The notes below the pieces were generated by a model, which saw only the letters and a list, made by a program, of their open reading frames with translations, made no database searches and had not been told where the DNA came from. Positions 1 through 6,999 of a stretch of 8,702 nucleotides of DNA are shown here, piece by piece. Location of the stretch: positions 1-8,702 of the forward strand of contig CAMWQZ010000027.1 in assembly GCA_947176515.1 (NCBI GenBank), written 5' to 3'. Source of the DNA: an uncultured Bacteroidales bacterium (GTDB taxonomy: Bacteria > Bacteroidota > Bacteroidia > Bacteroidales > Muribaculaceae). The position numbers and the translations under genes were made by a program. How positions within the stretch are numbered: position 1 is the stretch's first letter; every line of letters starts with the position of its first letter.

Positions 1-2025
1 GATAACTATTTCGGTCACGAAGTTGCCGACCCATACCGTCCGCTCGAAAACGACACGGCTGCCGCAACCCTCGCTTGGGTTGAAGCCGAAAATGCCGTCA
101 CTCAGGATTATCTGTCACAGATTCCATTTCGTAAAAATGTCCGTCAGCGTCTTGAACAGCTAAACAATTATCCTAAAATCGGGATGCCAACCAAGTTCAA
201 CGACGGCAAATATTATTTTTATAAAAACGACGGCCTTCAGAACCAATATGTGCTTTATCGCGCAGACACTCCCGATGGAGAAGCTGAGGTTTTCCTTGAC
301 CCAAACAAACTCTCTGATGACGGCACCGTAGCACTGACTGGCGTTTACCAGTCGCACAACGGCAAATACACTGCCTACACCATATCTTGCAGCGGTAGCG
401 ACTGGACTGAAATATATGTCCTTGATTCTGCAACGGGCGAACTTCTTGACGATCATATAGAATGGGCAAAATTCACCGGCGCGGCTTGGCATGGCGATGG
501 CTTCTATTATAGCGCATATGACAAACCTGCCGACGGAAAAGAATTCTCCAATGCCAATGAATACCATAAAGTGTATTACCACAAACTCGGCACACCGCAG
601 TCTGAAGATAAGGTTATCTACGAAAACCGTAATGAACCGTTGCACTTCCATAGTGTCGGTATCACAGATGACGAATCAACATTACTTGTCATGGGTGGCG
701 GCGCAGGAAATGGCAATTCGCTCTATATTAAAGACCTCACCAAACCTAACTCTCAATGGGTGACAGTCGAAGACTCTCAAGACTATGACATAAGTGTCAT
801 TGATTCGCGCGATGGTAAACTATATATCTTCACTTCAGCTGACGCTCCCAAATATCGTCTTGTAACTGCTGATATTAAAAATCCACAACGCGCTAACTGG
901 AAGGAACTTGTTCCCGAACGCGAAGATGCCGTACTCGTCAGTGCCAGCTTTGCCGGCGACAAAATGATTCTCACCTATGACAAGGACGCGTCTCACCATG
1001 CCTATGTATATAACACTGACGGCACTCCTGTCCGTGAAATCTCTTTGCCAGGCTATGGCACGCTCTCGTTCTCTACCGATTCTAAGAGTCCTGAAGCTTT
1101 CTATTCATTCTCTTCATTTACTTCTCCAGCCACCATCTACACATATAATGTTGAGTCAGGTGAGAGCGCACCATTCCGCTTCACCGAGCTACAAGGCTTC
1201 AATCCTGAAGATTATGTGACTGAACAAGTTTTCTACCCATCAGCCGACGGCACAAAGATACCTATGTTCCTCACCTATAAGAAAGGACTTCAACGCGACG
1301 GTAACAATCCCGTCTATTTATATGGCTATGGCGGTTTCAATATCACTCTCAATCCAGGCTTCTCACCCAACCGACTGCTGTGGCTTGAAAACGGTGGTAT
1401 ATATGCCCAGACCAATCTGCGCGGCGGAGGCGAGTATGGCGAAGACTGGCATCTTGCTGGCACAAAGCAGCAGAAACTTAATGTGTTTAACGACTTCATT
1501 GCTGCTGCTGAATATATGATTAATGAAGGATGGACCAACCCTGACCTTATTGCTATCGAAGGCGGTAGCAATGGCGGTCTGCTCGTTGGTGCGGTAACAA
1601 ATATGCGTCCCGACCTGTTCCGCGTAGCCATTCCTCGCGTTGGCGTTATGGACATGATGCGTTACCATCTGTTTACTATCGGCTGGAACTGGGCTCATGA
1701 TTACGGCACGTCGGCCGACTCACCAGAAATGGCTGAATACCTTCTCGCATACTCGCCTATCCATAATATCAAAAACGATGGCACTCCTTACCCTGCAATC
1801 ATGGTCACTACGGCTGACCACGATGACCGTGTCGTTCCTGCTCATTCGTTTAAGTATGCCGCCACTCTTCAGGCTGCAGAAACCGGCGACCAGCCCAAAT
1901 TAATTCGAATTGACAGCAAGGCAGGTCATGGAGCCGGAAAACCTGTTGCGAAGGTTATCGACGAGTATGCCGATATCTATTCGTTCATACTTTATAACAT
2001 GGGACTCCAGCCTGCTGAAAAGTGA
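1..2025 (+). CDS. Prolyl oligopeptidase, S9A family (5' end cut by window edge)
   Basis: Serine peptidase cleaving after proline in short peptides. The reading frame is open from base 1, so the gene starts outside the window; 674 residues are visible and perhaps 30-50 are missing, including any signal peptide. The visible start (DNYFGHEVADPYRPLE) matches the conserved N-terminal region of the family. A beta-propeller of about 350 residues follows, then the alpha/beta-hydrolase domain. All three catalytic motifs are intact: GGSNGG with the nucleophile Ser at codon 523 (1567-1569), HDDRVVP with Asp at codon 608 (1822-1824), and AGHGAGKP with His at codon 643 (1927-1929). By family knowledge the propeller restricts substrates to peptides of about 30 residues. 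Bacteroidales versions are usually exported to the periplasm, but that cannot be seen here. An in-frame ATG at 184 is internal, since conserved family sequence lies upstream of it. The TGA stop overlaps the next gene's GTG. Confidence 0.95.
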   Translation, partial: DNYFGHEVADPYRPLENDTAAATLAWVEAENAVTQDYLSQIPFRKNVRQRLEQLNNYPKIGMPTKFNDGKYYFYKNDGLQNQYVLYRADTPDGEAEVFLDPNKLSDDGTVALTGVYQSHNGKYTAYTISCSGSDWTEIYVLDSATGELLDDHIEWAKFTGAAWHGDGFYYSAYDKPADGKEFSNANEYHKVYYHKLGTPQSEDKVIYENRNEPLHFHSVGITDDESTLLVMGGGAGNGNSLYIKDLTKPNSQWVTVEDSQDYDISVIDSRDGKLYIFTSADAPKYRLVTADIKNPQRANWKELVPEREDAVLVSASFAGDKMILTYDKDASHHAYVYNTDGTPVREISLPGYGTLSFSTDSKSPEAFYSFSSFTSPATIYTYNVESGESAPFRFTELQGFNPEDYVTEQVFYPSADGTKIPMFLTYKKGLQRDGNNPVYLYGYGGFNITLNPGFSPNRLLWLENGGIYAQTNLRGGGEYGEDWHLAGTKQQKLNVFNDFIAAAEYMINEGWTNPDLIAIEGGSNGGLLVGAVTNMRPDLFRVAIPRVGVMDMMRYHLFTIGWNWAHDYGTSADSPEMAEYLLAYSPIHNIKNDGTPYPAIMVTTADHDDRVVPAHSFKYAATLQAAETGDQPKLIRIDSKAGHGAGKPVAKVIDEYADIYSFILYNMGLQPAEK

Positions 2026-2960
2026 TTAAAACTCTAAAATATATACTCGGCGCCGCCTTTATGGCGGCGCTATTAAACTCTTGTTTTACAGGCATAGAGA
2101 GCACACCGCGCATATCCGCTGGAGATGTGAGGAAACGTGATGCTGCCGTTCTCACACCCGAACAGAAGTACTTAACTGATGTCAAGCCGATGACGCCTGG
2201 CTCATGGACGGCAGGAAAACGTTTTTACGTCACCGATGATAAGATTTCAATTATTTTTCAACCGGGCGACAAAATTGACGACTCATTGAGTGGTCATGAC
2301 CTCGTGTTCCAGAGATTTGAAGAAGTGCCATCTGTTACTGGGGGAGGCGCTACAGTGCTAATTTTCACAGAGGACGGCAAATCTGATTTATTACACTATC
2401 GCGTTAATGTGCCTCTTCCCGAACTCCAAAAACGCGAGCGTCTTGAAGTCCCATTCACAGTCGAACGTTCCGTTGTGGAAAAAGTCGACTCCGCTATGCG
2501 CGCTAACACATATTATATAAGCACTCCTAAATGGTTCAATGCCGATAACGATAAAGCTGTAGTTGGCAAACGCCATATACCTATTACGGTTACTCACGTT
2601 GAACCAGGCACATATATCTATCCATTGCGAGTCTACTTCCGACAGGATGGCACCCCTCAAGAATATTGGATACCGATGACCGTTGGTGACGACCGCGCGG
2701 CGACTCGTAATTTTCATACCGTTTTTAACTTTGATAATCCACGCAAACGCTATCCTCAGATTACCGACGAAACTTGGACGCTGATTACCGACAGCCGAGT
2801 CAAAATCGGAATGACTCGCGATGAATGTCGTCTCGCCCTCGGTGCGCCAAACAGCTATCGCACCATACCCGTATATAATGCGACTGTCGAACAGTGGAAC
2901 TTCGACGACGGCATGTATCTCATTTTTGAAGACGGCATTTTAACTCGCTATCGCATCTGA
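2022..2960 (+). CDS. Lipoprotein with BamE/SmpA-like C-terminal domain, function unknown
   Basis: A 312-residue lipoprotein. Residues 1-20 are a lipoprotein signal peptide (basic MIKTLK, hydrophobic core, lipobox ending LNS-Cys21), so the mature protein should be lipid-anchored. GTG at 2022 is chosen because it gives a complete signal peptide; the ATG at 2061 would leave only seven residues before Cys21. The GTG overlaps the peptidase stop as GTGA, suggesting coupled translation. Residues 60-250 look like a beta-rich region I cannot assign to a family. Residues 258-312 (RVKIGMTRDECRLALGAP, then EQWNF and YLIFEDGIL) resemble the BamE/SmpA/OmlA fold: an I-x-x-GM-(T)-x-x-x(V/C) helix, LGxP, then W and F-x-dG strands. 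BamE is part of the outer-membrane assembly machine, but this fold occurs in many unrelated lipoproteins, so a role in the BAM complex should not be assumed. Confidence 0.85.
   Translation: MIKTLKYILGAAFMAALLNSCFTGIESTPRISAGDVRKRDAAVLTPEQKYLTDVKPMTPGSWTAGKRFYVTDDKISIIFQPGDKIDDSLSGHDLVFQRFEEVPSVTGGGATVLIFTEDGKSDLLHYRVNVPLPELQKRERLEVPFTVERSVVEKVDSAMRANTYYISTPKWFNADNDKAVVGKRHIPITVTHVEPGTYIYPLRVYFRQDGTPQEYWIPMTVGDDRAATRNFHTVFNFDNPRKRYPQITDETWTLITDSRVKIGMTRDECRLALGAPNSYRTIPVYNATVEQWNFDDGMYLIFEDGILTRYRI
2050..2070 (+). other. All-GC hairpin inside the start of the lipoprotein gene
   Basis: GCGCCGCC (2050-2057) and GGCGGCGC (2063-2070) are perfect reverse complements, giving an 8-bp stem made only of G-C pairs around the 5-base loop TTTAT. 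It begins 28 bases after the first base of the GTG start codon and spans codons 10-17 (Gly-Ala-Ala-Phe-Met-Ala-Ala-Leu) of the signal peptide. No T-tract follows, so it is not an intrinsic terminator. In mRNA it could slow or block ribosomes at the weak GTG start or mark an RNA-processing site; both roles are inferred. The Ala-rich signal peptide partly explains the composition, but not the perfect pairing. Confidence 0.6.
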
Positions 2961-3724
2961 TGAAACTGATATTTCTTGGAACAGGCACTTCGACAGGTGT
3001 ACCGCAGATTGGTTGTAATTGTGAAGTATGCACCTCAAAAGACCCTCGCGAAAAACGTTTGCGAGCATCGGTTTTGGTTGAAGTCCGCCCTGACTGCAAT
3101 CTACTGATTGATTGCGGACCCGACTTCCGTGAACAAATGTTGCGCATCGGTTCGCCATCACTCAACGCTGTGCTGCTTACTCACTCCCATTACGACCATG
3201 TCGGCGGTATCGATGACCTTCGCCCATACTGCTATCCCGACTCGTTCCCGGTATATTGCCAGGCTGACGTTGCTAAGGATTTGCGTGAGCGTGTGCCATA
3301 TTGTTTTCGTGAGCATCTTTATCCGGGAGTCCCGACATTTAACATCCACATTATAAATCCTAATGAAACTTTCACAGTCGACGATGTCCAAGTTACTCCC
3401 CTACCTGTTATGCACGCCAGGCTTCCGATTGTAGGCTTCCGCATCGGCAATCTTGCTTACATAACTGACTGCTCAGAAATGCCTCGCGAGACACTCGAAA
3501 AAATCAAAGGCGTTGACACACTTGTCATCAACGCATTGAGGCGTGAACCGCACATGTCTCACATGAATCTCGAACAAGCACTCGACGTAATCAAGTCAGC
3601 AACTCCTCGTCAAGCTTATCTGACCCACTTAAGCCACGGCATGGGACTCATTGATGACACGATTCCTCTACTACCCGACAACGTCCATATCGCCACTGAC
3701 GGCATGACAATCAACATACAATAG
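2960..3724 (+). CDS. PhnP-like metallo-beta-lactamase-fold hydrolase
   Basis: A 254-residue cytoplasmic metal-dependent phosphodiesterase-type enzyme; no signal peptide is present. The di-metal site is complete: THSHYDH (His75, His77, Asp79, His80), His152 in VMHARLP, Asp170 in TDCS, and His223 in LTHLSHG. The N-terminus has GTGTSTGVPQIGCNCEVC with Cys19, Cys21 and Cys24, which with His226 matches the spacing of the structural zinc site of E. coli PhnP (three Cys plus one His). PhnP hydrolyses 5-phosphoribosyl 1,2-cyclic phosphate in phosphonate use, but no other phn gene is visible, so the substrate here is unknown; related members act on other cyclic phosphates or nucleotides. ATG overlaps the preceding TGA by one base (TGATG), and the sulfatase starts 4 bp after the stop, so co-translation with both neighbours is likely. 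Confidence 0.9.
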   Translation: MKLIFLGTGTSTGVPQIGCNCEVCTSKDPREKRLRASVLVEVRPDCNLLIDCGPDFREQMLRIGSPSLNAVLLTHSHYDHVGGIDDLRPYCYPDSFPVYCQADVAKDLRERVPYCFREHLYPGVPTFNIHIINPNETFTVDDVQVTPLPVMHARLPIVGFRIGNLAYITDCSEMPRETLEKIKGVDTLVINALRREPHMSHMNLEQALDVIKSATPRQAYLTHLSHGMGLIDDTIPLLPDNVHIATDGMTINIQ

Positions 3725-3728
3725 ATTT

Positions 3729-5267
3729 ATGCGCTCACGTTTGAACTTATTCTGTCTCGCGGCTTTGTCAGCCTCAATCGCAAACGCGAAGATTACCGAC
3801 AAGCGTCCAGATATCATCCTTTTCATGGTTGACGACATGGGATGGCAAGATACGTCTTTGCCATTCGCCAGTGATACGACTGCTTATAACCGCATGTTTC
3901 GGACTCCAAATATGGAGCGTCTTGCTGCCAGTGGAATGAAATTCACCCAAGCCTACGCCTGCGCCATTAGTTCTCCAACTCGCTGTAGTCTCATAACTGG
4001 CGCCAATAATGCGCGCCACAGAGTGACAAACTGGACACTTCAGCGCGATAAATCTACTGACGACTCTATGCTTGGTGTTATTCTGCCGGAATGGAACTGG
4101 AACGGTGTCGCTCAATCTGGCGAAGTAAATAACACTTATATTGGCCGTTCATTTGTCGACTTACTTCGTCAATCAGGCTATCACACTATTCATGTCGGCA
4201 AGGCTCACTTCGGAGCAATAAATACACCTGGCGAAAATCCTGCACACTGGGGATTTGAAACTAATATAGCAGGCCACGCCGGCGGAGGACTCGCTACTTA
4301 TCTAAGCGAAAACAATTATGGTCACCGTCCCGACGGATCGGCTTATTCGCTTCTTGCCATCCCTGGCTTGGAAAAATATTGGGGCAGCGGAGTGTTTGCA
4401 ACCGAAGCTCTTACCCAAGAGGCATTAAAAGAGATTGACCGTGCGGTAGCCTACGAACAACCTTATTTCCTTTATATGTCACACTATGCAGTCCATATTC
4501 CCATTGATAAGGATATGAGGTTTTACAACGATTATATCGACCGAGGCTATTCGCCCAAAGAAGCCGCCTACGCCTCTTTAGTCGAGGGCATGGATAAGAG
4601 TCTCGGTGACATTCTTGATAAGGTCGAGCAATCAGGTCGCGCTGACCGCACAATCATCATATTCATGAGTGATAATGGGGGACTTGCTTCACAACCTGAA
4701 TGGCGTGATGGTGAACTCTATACCCAGAATTATCCTTTGCGCAGCGGCAAAGGCTCACTGCTTGAAGGCGGTATCCGCGAACCGATGATTGTCTGCTGGC
4801 CCGGAGTTACTACGCCGGGAAGTGAGTGTAACGACTACACGATGATTGAAGACTTCTATCCTACAATTCTCGAAATGGCTGATGTTGATTTTGTACCCGA
4901 TGCAGACAAACCAATTGATGGTTTTTCGTTTGTGCCTATGCTTAGGGGAGAACCGATGCCTGACCCTGAGCGTGAGATTGTGTGGAATTTCCCTAACATT
5001 TGGGGTAATGAAGGACCCGGCATAAACCTAAATACCGCTCTCAGACGTGGTCAGTATAAGCTAATATATAATTATGTGACTGGTGAGAAAGAGCTCTATG
5101 ACATCCCTGCCGACATCTCCGAAACCACAAATCTCGCCACCCAATTGCCAGAAGTGACTGCCTTTATGTCTAAAAGGCTCGGACAGCGCCTCAGAGACAT
5201 GGATGCACAACGTCCTGTCGATGCAGCGACTGGAGAGCCTTTCCCGTGGCCAGATGAAATCGATTGA
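3729..5267 (+). CDS. Exported serine-type sulfatase (S1 family)
   Basis: A 512-residue formylglycine-dependent sulfatase that should remove sulfate esters from a sugar or glycan in the periplasm. Residues 1-20 form a Sec signal peptide ending ANA, followed by mature KITDKRPD. The active-site signature is SSPTRCSLITG, so the residue converted to formylglycine is Ser81 (S-x-P-x-R) rather than Cys; maturation should need an anaerobic radical SAM enzyme (anSME), not encoded in this window. Other landmarks are VDDMGWQD (metal ligands Asp35 and Asp36), GKAHFG (Lys158, His160), His252, SDNGG (Asp314, Asn315) and SGKG (Lys341). Length is normal for the family and both ends look complete. The desulfated substrate cannot be named; Bacteroidales members act on mucin, heparan or chondroitin sulfates and algal glycans. 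ATG is 4 bp after the preceding stop. Confidence 0.93.
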   Translation: MRSRLNLFCLAALSASIANAKITDKRPDIILFMVDDMGWQDTSLPFASDTTAYNRMFRTPNMERLAASGMKFTQAYACAISSPTRCSLITGANNARHRVTNWTLQRDKSTDDSMLGVILPEWNWNGVAQSGEVNNTYIGRSFVDLLRQSGYHTIHVGKAHFGAINTPGENPAHWGFETNIAGHAGGGLATYLSENNYGHRPDGSAYSLLAIPGLEKYWGSGVFATEALTQEALKEIDRAVAYEQPYFLYMSHYAVHIPIDKDMRFYNDYIDRGYSPKEAAYASLVEGMDKSLGDILDKVEQSGRADRTIIIFMSDNGGLASQPEWRDGELYTQNYPLRSGKGSLLEGGIREPMIVCWPGVTTPGSECNDYTMIEDFYPTILEMADVDFVPDADKPIDGFSFVPMLRGEPMPDPEREIVWNFPNIWGNEGPGINLNTALRRGQYKLIYNYVTGEKELYDIPADISETTNLATQLPEVTAFMSKRLGQRLRDMDAQRPVDAATGEPFPWPDEID

Positions 5268-5289
5268 TATAACTATATTTGCTAAAATC

Positions 5290-5673
5290 ATGAAAGAAGA
5301 AATCAGACATCGCAGACTTTATGCCTTTTATCACAGCAAAGTGCTCAATGCGCTCATGATTGTTATCATCGTGGGCATATTTTTAATGGGTTATTATAAA
5401 TCTTACCTTTTACCGGTAATCTGTTCGGCAACTGGATTTCTACTTTTCATTGGCTACACTGCGTGGCTATGGATAAAGAAGCCTCAAAAAATCATGATTA
5501 ACAATTGGCTGTCAGATATTTCAGGCTCATTCACTCTTTATTTTTTAATTGTAACTGCTTTGAAGGCTGAAAATCAATGGTGGTATATATTCCCTATAGT
5601 ATGTGCGGTTTTGATTTTATTTTTATGTATGATAAATCCAAAAGGCGATAAAACTTTTATAATAACACCCTAA
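5290..5673 (+). CDS. Small four-helix membrane protein, unknown function
   Basis: A 127-residue protein I do not recognise. It has a short basic N-terminus (MKEEIRHRR) and four likely transmembrane helices at about residues 19-36, 40-62, 77-92 and 97-114, with a Lys/Asn/Asp-containing loop at 63-77 and a short polar tail. No catalytic or binding motif is seen. ATG at 5290 is preferred: the frame stays open back to an ATG at 5203, but that start would overlap the sulfatase by 65 bases and add 29 non-membrane residues in a region already coding in another frame. The stretch is visibly more AT-rich than both neighbouring genes, partly because of its hydrophobic codons (TTT, ATT, TTA) and perhaps because it was acquired separately. 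Gaps of 22 bp before it and 9 bp after it put it in the same transcription unit. Confidence 0.75.
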   Translation: MKEEIRHRRLYAFYHSKVLNALMIVIIVGIFLMGYYKSYLLPVICSATGFLLFIGYTAWLWIKKPQKIMINNWLSDISGSFTLYFLIVTALKAENQWWYIFPIVCAVLILFLCMINPKGDKTFIITP

Positions 5674-5682
5674 TCTGGCATC

Positions 5683-6915
5683 ATGAAAACATATAAGGTT
5701 TTAGCTTTAGCGATAATCTGTTTATTTTTAAGTATATTTGAAGCCTCAGCATCTGTTGGAGGTGATAGCCTCAGAGCCGACAATCGCGCGCTCCGCACTC
5801 GTGGAGCCGTCGAAGGTCTGATGCGTCGTAATGCCCCAAGATTGACATTCCGGCCTAATGAAATAACTCCTGATTCTTTCAGCGCTTGGAAAGCCGAAAT
5901 GAAAGATGCCATGACTCGCCTTATGCGTCATCCTGACTCACAATCAGAAGAGCCCAAAATGATAAAACGTGTAAAACGCTGTGGTTATACACTTGAAAAA
6001 TGGGAAAGCTATCCCCTTGACTCTACTGTAGTTCCATTCCTTGTGCTGATACCCGACGGTGTTGATGCCAATAATCCTGCTCCTGCGGCCCTTTGTATTC
6101 CCGGCTTTGGCCAGACCAAAGAATTGCTTGCCGGCGAACGCAACGATAACTTCAATTTGGAAGGCGAACCTGATACAACGCTCATAAAAAATACTATGGC
6201 TCTTGACTACGTTAAAGCCGGAATAGTAGCCGTTGCTGTTGACAACCCGTCGTTCGGCGAACTTTCTGATGACGGTAAAGCTGACTATATCGAGACAAGC
6301 CGTTTTCTACTCGAATGTGATTGGAGCTATCTCGGGCTGACATCATGGCAAGATCGCGTAATACTTGACTGGATGAAGACTCAGCCTGAGATTAATCCCG
6401 AGCGCATTATTGTCAGCGGTTTCTCTCTTGGCACAGAACCATTGATGGTGCTGGGCTTACTTGATGACTCAATATATGCTTTTGTCTATAACGACTTCTT
6501 ATGTCGCACTCGTGAACGCGCTCTTACTATGGACAAACCTGACCAAAACGGTGCGCGTCCCTTCCCCAACTCAATCGAACATCTTATCCCCGGTTTTCTG
6601 CTCGAATTTGATTTTCCCGATATCGTTTCCACTCTCGCTCCACGACCTGTTATTTGTACCGAGGGCGGCATGGACAGAGATTTCGGTATAATTGAAGCAG
6701 CCTTCTCAACAGCCGGCGCGCCAGAAAACTTCGAGTGGCATCATTATCCCATGTTTGCTGATCCATCTAAGCGAATACAGCTCGAAGCTATGCCGTCGGG
6801 CATCGACCGTGCAACCTTCTTCCGACTTGCCAACGTTGATCCGCCATCCCACTACTTTAAATCTCATCTGATTCTCCCCTGGCTGAAAAAGCATCTCGAC
6901 AAGGATGGAGAATAG
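5683..6915 (+). CDS. Exported alpha/beta-hydrolase, dienelactone hydrolase/acetyl xylan esterase-like
   Basis: A 410-residue exported hydrolase, probably a carboxyl esterase. Residues 1-23 are a signal peptide with a likely cut after ASA (21-23). The alpha/beta-hydrolase domain covers about residues 95-405: an oxyanion-side strand in ALCIPGFGQ (136-144), the nucleophile elbow GFSLG with Ser248, a likely acid in TEGGMDRD (Glu327 or Asp331), and a likely catalytic His390 in DPPSHYFKS, shortly before the final helix LPWLKKHL. This arrangement is typical of the large Bacteroidetes family of exported Abhydrolase_7/acetyl xylan esterase-like proteins. The substrate is unknown; proximity to a sulfatase makes removal of acyl groups from a glycan plausible, but this is inference. 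ATG at 5683 directly gives the signal peptide. The stop lies 84 bp before guaA, with no terminator hairpin seen. Confidence 0.87.
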   Translation: MKTYKVLALAIICLFLSIFEASASVGGDSLRADNRALRTRGAVEGLMRRNAPRLTFRPNEITPDSFSAWKAEMKDAMTRLMRHPDSQSEEPKMIKRVKRCGYTLEKWESYPLDSTVVPFLVLIPDGVDANNPAPAALCIPGFGQTKELLAGERNDNFNLEGEPDTTLIKNTMALDYVKAGIVAVAVDNPSFGELSDDGKADYIETSRFLLECDWSYLGLTSWQDRVILDWMKTQPEINPERIIVSGFSLGTEPLMVLGLLDDSIYAFVYNDFLCRTRERALTMDKPDQNGARPFPNSIEHLIPGFLLEFDFPDIVSTLAPRPVICTEGGMDRDFGIIEAAFSTAGAPENFEWHHYPMFADPSKRIQLEAMPSGIDRATFFRLANVDPPSHYFKSHLILPWLKKHLDKDGE

Positions 6916-6924
6916 GTAATATTT

Positions 6925-6955
6925 TTTGTCGTTAGGCGGAAATGGTGTAACTTTG
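6925..6955 (+). promoter_or_regulatory. Bacteroidetes sigma-A type promoter for guaA
   Basis: TTTG at 6925-6928 and TAACTTTG at 6948-6955 are separated by exactly 19 bases. This matches the Bacteroidetes consensus of a -33 TTTG and a -7 TAnnTTTG box. Transcription should start at about 6960-6964, giving a leader of roughly 40 bases before the guaA ATG. The -33 box begins only 9 bases after the stop of the alpha/beta-hydrolase gene. guaA therefore has its own promoter, although read-through from the upstream genes is also possible. Confidence 0.85.
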
Positions 6956-6958
6956 CAC

Positions 6959-6985
6959 TATAGTTCACTGCCGTTCGCGGCTATA
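6959..6985 (+). other. Hairpin at the predicted 5' end of the guaA leader
   Basis: GCCG (6970-6973) pairs with CGGC (6978-6981) around a TTCG loop. TATA (6959-6962) can pair with TATA (6982-6985) below it, leaving a 7-base bulge on the left side. The structure falls at or just after the predicted transcription start and fills most of the short leader. It could protect the 5' end of the mRNA or tune translation. It is too small to resemble a known purine or guanine riboswitch, and no T-tract follows it. Confidence 0.4.
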
Positions 6986-6999
6986 CCACATTCACCAAT

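Noticed and set aside
1363..1698. Minus-strand open frames of about 100 codons over the peptidase gene
   Set aside because: They lie opposite the conserved catalytic region of a clear plus-strand gene and their translations show no protein-like domain. They are antisense shadows.
2726..2733. TAACTTTG, a perfect -7 box inside the lipoprotein gene
   Set aside because: No TTTG stands at the required 19-base distance upstream (the bases there are ACTC), and it lies within a well-supported coding region. An internal promoter for the PhnP-like gene is not supported.
5274..5281. TATATTTG, a possible -7 box before the small membrane gene
   Set aside because: The expected -33 position (5251-5254, CAGA) does not match. 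The box is only 8 bases before the chosen ATG, so it would give a nearly leaderless transcript.
5203..5289. Longer N-terminus for the small membrane protein, starting at ATG 5203
   Set aside because: It would overlap 65 bases of the sulfatase C-terminus and add residues without membrane character. ATG 5290 fits the operon spacing.
6715..6722. GGCGCGCC palindrome in the alpha/beta-hydrolase gene
   Set aside because: It is a short restriction-site-like palindrome produced by ordinary codons (Ala-Gly-Ala-Pro). No repeat or structure surrounds it.
6916..6930. T-run after the alpha/beta-hydrolase stop as a terminator
   Set aside because: No stem precedes the T-run, and its end forms the -33 box of the guaA promoter.
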